The notes under the pieces were generated by a model. It was given only the letters and a program-made list of their open reading frames with translations, ran no database searches and was not told where the DNA came from. A DNA stretch of 7,136 nucleotides from Rhizobiaceae bacterium (GTDB lineage: Bacteria > Pseudomonadota > Alphaproteobacteria > Rhizobiales > Rhizobiaceae): assembly GCA_004299545.1 (NCBI GenBank), contig SCRB01000684.1, positions 1-7,136 of the forward strand, in the 5' to 3' direction. Every line of letters begins with the position of its first letter. The first letter of the stretch is position 1. The position numbers and the translations under genes are program-made. Positions 6,089-7,136 of this stretch are shown here, one piece after another.

Positions 6089-6107
6089 GTCCCTTGTTCA
6101 AAAGGAC
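6089..6107 (-). promoter_or_regulatory. Hairpin over the istA ribosome-binding site
   Basis: On the - strand GTCCTTT (6107-6101) pairs with AAGGGAC (6095-6089) in a seven-pair stem with one wobble and a five-base loop. The downstream arm is the ribosome site of the ATG at 6083. It is weaker than the two IS66 hairpins and disappears as an argument if istA starts at 6113, where it would be inside the gene. Confidence 0.35.
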
Positions 6108-6155
6108 CGTCATGCCAAAGTTGCTGACCCAGGTGCTCCTGCTCAGGCCTCAAAG

Positions 6156-6250
6156 TGGCCGGATATTGATCGGAATGGTGACCGGCTTCACGTCGGAACG
6201 ATGGCCGGCTTCAGGTTGGAATGCCCGGCCGGATTACGTCGGAATCCGCA
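6156..6250 (-). repeat. Right-end tandem repeats of the IS21 element (four units)
   Basis: Read on the - strand from 6250, four units of 24, 24, 23 and 24 bp start at 6250, 6226, 6202 and 6179. They mirror the left-end units: the outermost reads TGCGGATTCCGACG against TGCGCATTCCGACG on the left. The third unit has CCGGTC where the others have CCGGCC. Confidence 0.85.
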
Positions 6251-6257
6251 GGCGACG
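6251..6257 (+). repeat. Right copy of the IS21 target-site duplication (GGCGACG)
   Basis: This is a direct repeat of 3623-3629 at the opposite edge of the element. It places the pre-insertion sequence as ...GGCGAGGCGACG joined to TCCAGATGTGC. Confidence 0.85.
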
Positions 6258-6337
6258 TCCAGATGTGCAAAAAAATGCTCGCGCGGCGCCGTAAGGTTAT
6301 CGACAGGGCGCGCGGCGGTAGCCGGCTGGTTCGGCTT

Positions 6338-6356
6338 TCACGTTGCGGCAACGTGA
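6338..6356. promoter_or_regulatory. Perfect 19-bp palindrome, candidate operator
   Basis: TCACGTTGC-G-GCAACGTGA has nine-base arms around one central base and lies 215 bp upstream of tspO. The spacing and the central TTGC-G-GCAA would suit a dimeric regulator such as a LacI- or TetR-type repressor. A few T residues follow on the + strand, so a weak terminator for something that once ran rightward cannot be excluded. No regulator gene is visible nearby. Confidence 0.5.
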
Positions 6357-6495
6357 TTTCTTTCCGGATTTGGCGGCGGCACGCAGATCTCGACGGTCCG
6401 CGCAAGACAATGTGTTGCGGGAAAGAAGCCGGTATCCTTCTCAGCCGTGAAACGGATTTGATCCAGTTCCTCTATCGTTGCGTAGACACGTGGCA

Positions 6496-6516
6496 GGCTC
6501 CGGTCGGAGCGGAGCC
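6496..6516 (+). other. Small GC-rich hairpin in the tspO upstream region
   Basis: GGCTCCG at 6496-6502 pairs with CGGAGCC at 6510-6516 around seven bases. The alternative GCTCCG-GT-CGGAGC at 6497-6510 overlaps it, so the two folds exclude each other. It lies about 55 bp before the tspO start and could be in the leader RNA. No function can be assigned. Confidence 0.3.
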
Positions 6517-6571
6517 GACGCGGCAGGCATCTGCAAGCGGGTTCAACGCCATCTCGGATCAAGGAATTCCA

Positions 6572-7069
6572 ATGAACATTCGAGAAAAATCGCTTCAGCC
6601 CAAATGGTTCAGAGCCGCGATAGCCATCGTTCCGGTTGTTGCCGCGTCCCTTCTCGGGCAGTGGGCGACCTATCCGAACCTGGCCCCATGGTATGCGGGA
6701 TTAGTCAAGCCATCGTTCAACCCGCCCAACTGGATCTTCGCGCCCGTCTGGACGATCCTCTATCTGCTGATGGCCTATGCGCTCTGGCGTATCCTGAAGG
6801 TCTCCGGAAACGACGCTGATCGACGCGCAGCCCTCATCCTGTTCTTTGTTCAGCTCGCGCTCAACGCGCTTTGGTCATGGCTGTTTTTCGGCCTCAACAA
6901 TCCGCTTGCCGGCCTGCTCAACATCGTGCCGCAACTGTTGCTCATCCTGGCAACGATCGACCGGTTTCGCAGGCTGGACCGTTTGGCCGCGCTGTGTCTG
7001 GCGCCGCTTGCGGCATGGGTCGCGTTCGCGTCGCTGCTCAATTTCGAAATCTGGCGCCTGAACGGTTAG
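6572..7069 (+). CDS. tspO: TspO/MBR family tryptophan-rich sensory protein
   Basis: This 165-residue membrane protein is of typical TspO length. It should have five transmembrane helices at roughly 13-31, 55-74, 86-106, 112-130 and 138-157. Family signatures are WYAGLVKPSFNPPNWIFAPV at 40-59 running into WTILYLLMAYALW, QLALNALWSWLFF at 94-106, and WVAFASLLNFEIWRLN at 149-164. TspO proteins bind porphyrins and related tetrapyrroles. In Rhodobacter TspO tunes photosynthesis gene expression, and in Sinorhizobium meliloti it affects a nutrient-deprivation-induced locus. The ATG at 6572 has AAGGA six bases upstream. The frame stays open upstream into the IS21 end, but that extension is not TspO-like. 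The next gene starts 15 bases after the stop, suggesting one operon. Confidence 0.95.
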   Translation: MNIREKSLQPKWFRAAIAIVPVVAASLLGQWATYPNLAPWYAGLVKPSFNPPNWIFAPVWTILYLLMAYALWRILKVSGNDADRRAALILFFVQLALNALWSWLFFGLNNPLAGLLNIVPQLLLILATIDRFRRLDRLAALCLAPLAAWVAFASLLNFEIWRLNG

Positions 7070-7084
7070 GAGGCGGGCCTGGCA

Positions 7085-7136
7085 ATGAGCAACGACACGG
7101 GTTCTGACGATGCCGGGCGACCTGTAGTCGTATGGT
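7085..7136 (+). CDS. Start of a gene downstream of tspO, possibly a photolyase, cut by the window edge
   Basis: An ATG at 7085 begins a frame open for 17 codons to the window end. AGGAGG at 7068-7073 overlaps the tspO stop codon and lies 11 bases upstream. The visible peptide is MSNDTGSDDAGRPVVVW. The RPVVVW string after a short polar leader resembles the first strand of the photolyase/cryptochrome family, where it usually continues into FRxDLRxxDNPAL. That continuation lies outside the window, so the product is a guess. A light-damage repair enzyme beside a porphyrin-binding TspO would make sense. Confidence 0.5.
   Translation, partial: MSNDTGSDDAGRPVVVW

Larger units (their letters stand above)
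3630..6250 (-). mobile_element. Complete IS21-family insertion sequence
   Basis: This 2621-bp element carries istA followed by istB on the - strand and starts and ends with TG...CA. Each end has four tandem ~24-bp repeats in mirrored orientation, the multiple transposase-binding sites typical of IS21. A direct 7-bp duplication, GGCGACG, flanks it, so it arrived by simple transposition and has not been rearranged since. Both genes are open with catalytic residues in place. It is inserted between the HD-gene remnant and tspO, about 90 bp from the first and 320 bp from the second. Confidence 0.95.
6251..6571. other. Intergenic region between the IS21 element and tspO
   Basis: I see no convincing gene in these 321 bases. 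Short open frames exist on both strands, including a 74-codon leftward one at 6338-6562, but none has a recognisable product or a good start. The stretch holds the right target duplication, a perfect 19-bp palindrome at 6338-6356 and a short GC hairpin at 6496-6516. Before IS21 arrived it was joined to 3541-3629 and formed a divergent control region of roughly 400 bp between the HD gene and tspO. No sigma-70 promoter stands out. Confidence 0.6.

Noticed and set aside
164..6250. Composite transposon formed by the IS66 copies carrying cargo
   Set aside because: The two IS66 elements have different ends and no cargo lies between them. They are nested rather than flanking, and the IS21 is independent.
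6455..6490. Possible sigma-70 promoter TTGATC...TAGACA before tspO
   Set aside because: The spacing is 19 bases and the -10 match is poor, so it is too weak to list.
6338..6562. 74-codon leftward frame in the tspO upstream region
   Set aside because: There is no convincing ribosome site and no recognisable family. It ends inside the 19-bp palindrome. It is more likely non-coding.
6221..7069. 282-codon version of TspO with a 117-residue N-terminal extension
   Set aside because: The extension starts inside the IS21 terminal repeat and is unlike any TspO. A good ribosome site supports the start at 6572.

Overview
The window is GC-rich and looks like an accessory region from an alphaproteobacterium, most likely in the Rhizobiales (Rhizobium, Sinorhizobium, Mesorhizobium and relatives). 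This placement is an inference. It rests on codon usage, on three insertion sequences (IS) of the IS66 and IS21 families that are very common on rhizobial replicons, on a rhizobial-style degenerate HD-domain gene, and on tspO followed by what may be a photolyase gene. No rRNA, tRNA, CRISPR array or replication origin was seen.

Layout, left to right. Bases 1-162 hold the first 54 codons of an unrecognised leftward ORF. Bases 164-2757 are a complete IS66-family element (IS66-1) with tnpA, tnpB and tnpC on the + strand and 22-bp imperfect terminal inverted repeats. It has no target-site duplication. Its right end lies inside an older IS66 remnant (IS66-2, 2758-3318, - strand) in which an internal deletion has fused the 5' part of tnpA in frame to the middle of tnpC. 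The outer end of IS66-2 interrupts an HD-domain gene (3319-3540, - strand) after codon 74. Bases 3630-6250 are a complete IS21-family element (istA and istB on the - strand). It has four tandem ~24-bp subterminal repeats at each end and a 7-bp target duplication. It sits in the intergenic region between the HD gene and tspO. Bases 6251-6571 are non-coding and carry a perfect 19-bp palindrome. tspO (6572-7069) follows, then the first 17 codons of a rightward gene that may encode a photolyase.

Interpretation. The original chromosome or plasmid content appears to be a divergent pair: the HD-domain gene leftward, and tspO plus the next gene rightward. IS66-2 broke the HD gene, then suffered an internal deletion, and was then hit by IS66-1. 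A further deletion or rearrangement at the left end of IS66-1 removed the rest of IS66-2 and of the HD gene and brought in unrelated sequence. IS21 entered independently, and its intact duplication suggests it is the best-preserved insertion. tspO and the gene after it look intact and probably form an operon.

I see no clearly novel defence or metabolic system. The most interesting signals are hairpins that bury the ribosome-binding site of the first gene in each of the three IS elements, the in-frame TnpA-TnpC fusion, and the palindromes in the HD/tspO intergenic region.
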